Shown: positions 50,993-52,103 of the stretch, piece by piece | Position numbering within the stretch: position 1 is the first letter of the stretch | Layout: every line of letters starts with the position of its first letter | NCBI GenBank assembly: GCA_002472405.1 | Contig: DKRV01000019.1 | Span: 17,185 to 69,287, forward strand | DNA length: 52,103 bases | Direction of reading: 5' to 3' | Source of the DNA: Clostridiales bacterium UBA7273 | GTDB taxonomy: Bacteria; Bacillota; Clostridia; Oscillospirales; Oscillospiraceae | The notes under the pieces: model-generated | Databases searched by the model: none | Told to the model about the DNA's origin: nothing | What the model saw: only the letters and a program-made list of their open reading frames with translations | Made by a program: the position numbers and the translations under genes

Positions 50993-52078
50993 TTGAAGAA
51001 GATAACCAGAGTTGCCCTTATAACCTCCGGCGGCGACTGTCAGGGACTCAACGCGGCCATGCGCGGCATCGGCAAGGCTCTGCACAATAAAGTCGAAAAT
51101 CTTGAGATATTCGGCATGTATGACGGCTACCGCGGACTTGTTGACGGCGACTATAAATTTATGGAGCCGAAGGATTTCGCAGGTATACTCACTCAGGGCG
51201 GAACCATTCTCGGCACCTCGCGCCAGCGCTATATCCCGGGAAAGGACATCGTTGACGAAAACGGAAACAGCCTCATCCCTGCTATGAAGGATACTTATAA
51301 CAGGCTCAATCTCGACTGCCTTGTCATCATGGGCGGCAACGGCACGCAGAAAAGCGCAAAGCTCCTTATGGATGCCGGCATGAACGTCGTGACCCTGCCC
51401 AAGACCATCGATAACGATATCTGGGGTACGGATACAACCTTCGGCTTCCAGAGCGCCGTTGACATCGCAACGAATGTTATTGACTATATCCATTCCACGG
51501 CATCATCGCACAGCCGAGTGTTCCTCGTCGAGCTTATGGGACGCGACGCAGGCTGGCTTACGCTGCATGCAGGCATCGGCTCGGGTGCGGATATTATCCT
51601 CATCCCTGAGATACCGTATGATATAAATGCAATTTTGAAGGCAGTCGATCACCGCCGCCGCCACGGCAGAAGCTTTTCCATCCTCGCCGTTGCCGAGGGC
51701 GCAAAGAGCATCCACGATCAGATACTCACCGAAGAGGAAAGCCGCAGACGCCGCGAGCAGTCCAAGCACTCGACCATATCCTACGAGATCGCGGCTCAGA
51801 TCGAAGCCGAGCTCGGACAGGAGGCGCGTGTCACCGTTCCCGGCCACTATCAGCGCGGCGGCCCTCCGTGCCCTTATGACCGCGTTCTGGCAACCCAGTT
51901 CGGCACCGCTGCCGCAGACCTCATTGTCAACAAGCAGTACGGCCGCATGGTCGCCATCCAGAACGGACACATTGTGTCCATTCCGCTTGAGGAGGCCGCG
52001 AGCAAGACGAAATTCCTGCCCATCGACCATCCTCTTATTCAGGTTGCACGCGATATCGGCATATCCTTCGGCGACTGA
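50993..52078 (+). CDS. pfkA: 6-phosphofructokinase (group III-like)
   Basis: A 361-residue glycolytic kinase phosphorylating fructose 6-phosphate. GGDCQGLNAAMRG lies near residue 13, GGNGTQKSAK near 113, the catalytic PKTIDNDIWGTD near 136, and ELMGRDAGWLTL near 181. The Gly in GGNGT is typical of ATP users, whereas the Lys of PKTIDND is shared with PPi-dependent and group III enzymes, so the phosphoryl donor is uncertain. TTG start with AGAGGGA upstream. A MITE end lies 3 bases after the stop. Confidence 0.94.
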   Translation: MKKITRVALITSGGDCQGLNAAMRGIGKALHNKVENLEIFGMYDGYRGLVDGDYKFMEPKDFAGILTQGGTILGTSRQRYIPGKDIVDENGNSLIPAMKDTYNRLNLDCLVIMGGNGTQKSAKLLMDAGMNVVTLPKTIDNDIWGTDTTFGFQSAVDIATNVIDYIHSTASSHSRVFLVELMGRDAGWLTLHAGIGSGADIILIPEIPYDINAILKAVDHRRRHGRSFSILAVAEGAKSIHDQILTEEESRRRREQSKHSTISYEIAAQIEAELGQEARVTVPGHYQRGGPPCPYDRVLATQFGTAAADLIVNKQYGRMVAIQNGHIVSIPLEEAASKTKFLPIDHPLIQVARDIGISFGD

Positions 52079-52081
52079 TGA

Positions 52082-52103
52082 TACCATCGGTTGACAAGGA
52101 CAG
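52082..52103. mobile_element. Left end of a second MITE copy (cut by the window edge)
   Basis: TACCATCGGTTGACAAGGAC plus AG is identical over 22 bases to 5950-5971, in the same orientation and again beginning with TA. The remainder lies beyond the window. Confidence 0.7.

Overview
The window reads as chromosomal DNA of an anaerobic, endospore-forming Clostridia member, most likely a gut Oscillospiraceae-type organism. This is inference from gene content: SpoIIE, SpoIIP, a SleB-type cortex hydrolase, a 2-oxoacid:ferredoxin oxidoreductase, a rubredoxin/rubrerythrin peroxidase, HemZ, and a Firmicutes-style gdpP-rplI-dnaB-tilS-hpt-ftsH core. Coding DNA is moderately GC-rich, intergenic DNA is AT-rich, and promoters are mostly textbook sigma-A. 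No rRNA, tRNA or CRISPR array was seen.

Layout. 1-750: a terminator from an upstream gene, a TGCA-rich spacer, and a complete small transcription unit for a 27-residue membrane peptide. 749-1726: an RluA-type pseudouridine synthase that looks leaderless. 1863-5848: potABCD polyamine importer. 5950-6226: a small TA-flanked inverted-repeat element (MITE-like); a second copy begins at the right edge of the window. 6230-9144: copper regulon csoR-copA, with a CopZ-like domain fused to CopA that also has its own start signal. 9183-10309: a small zinc-ribbon gene and two 5'-truncated gene remnants joined head to head. 10351-17280: a cobalamin-riboswitch operon encoding a leader peptide, an SLH-anchored beta-propeller protein, a DUF4430 (transcobalamin-like) lipoprotein, and an ECF transporter T, fused A-A' and S component. 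17608-21034: a P-loop protein and a four-subunit 2-oxoacid:ferredoxin oxidoreductase. 21216-26548: spoIIE, a PadR unit and an SH3/NlpC-P60 hydrolase. 26810-30419: apbE, mpg, recG. 30467-33471 (minus): an unknown gene, rubrerythrin, CBS protein and spoIIP. 33612-35820: TSCPD protein, sleB, rsmG. 35875-39046 (minus): lipoprotein, uridine-kinase-like protein, hemZ. 39217-46954: the gdpP-to-ftsH block. 47004-49194 (minus): PAP2 phosphatase and iron alcohol dehydrogenase. 49334-50870: a second PadR unit whose DUF2812 gene carries an in-frame stop. 50993-52078: pfkA.

The most interesting system is the 10.4-17.3 kb operon. A B12 sensor RNA controls a cell-wall-anchored propeller, a lipoprotein with a transcobalamin-like C-terminal domain and a complete dedicated ECF transporter. 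Together these suggest a surface-to-membrane corrinoid capture route in a Gram-positive-type cell. Other points are the CopA/CopZ gene with two likely products, the MITE family, the microprotein unit, and the paired Spo0A-like boxes upstream of sleB.
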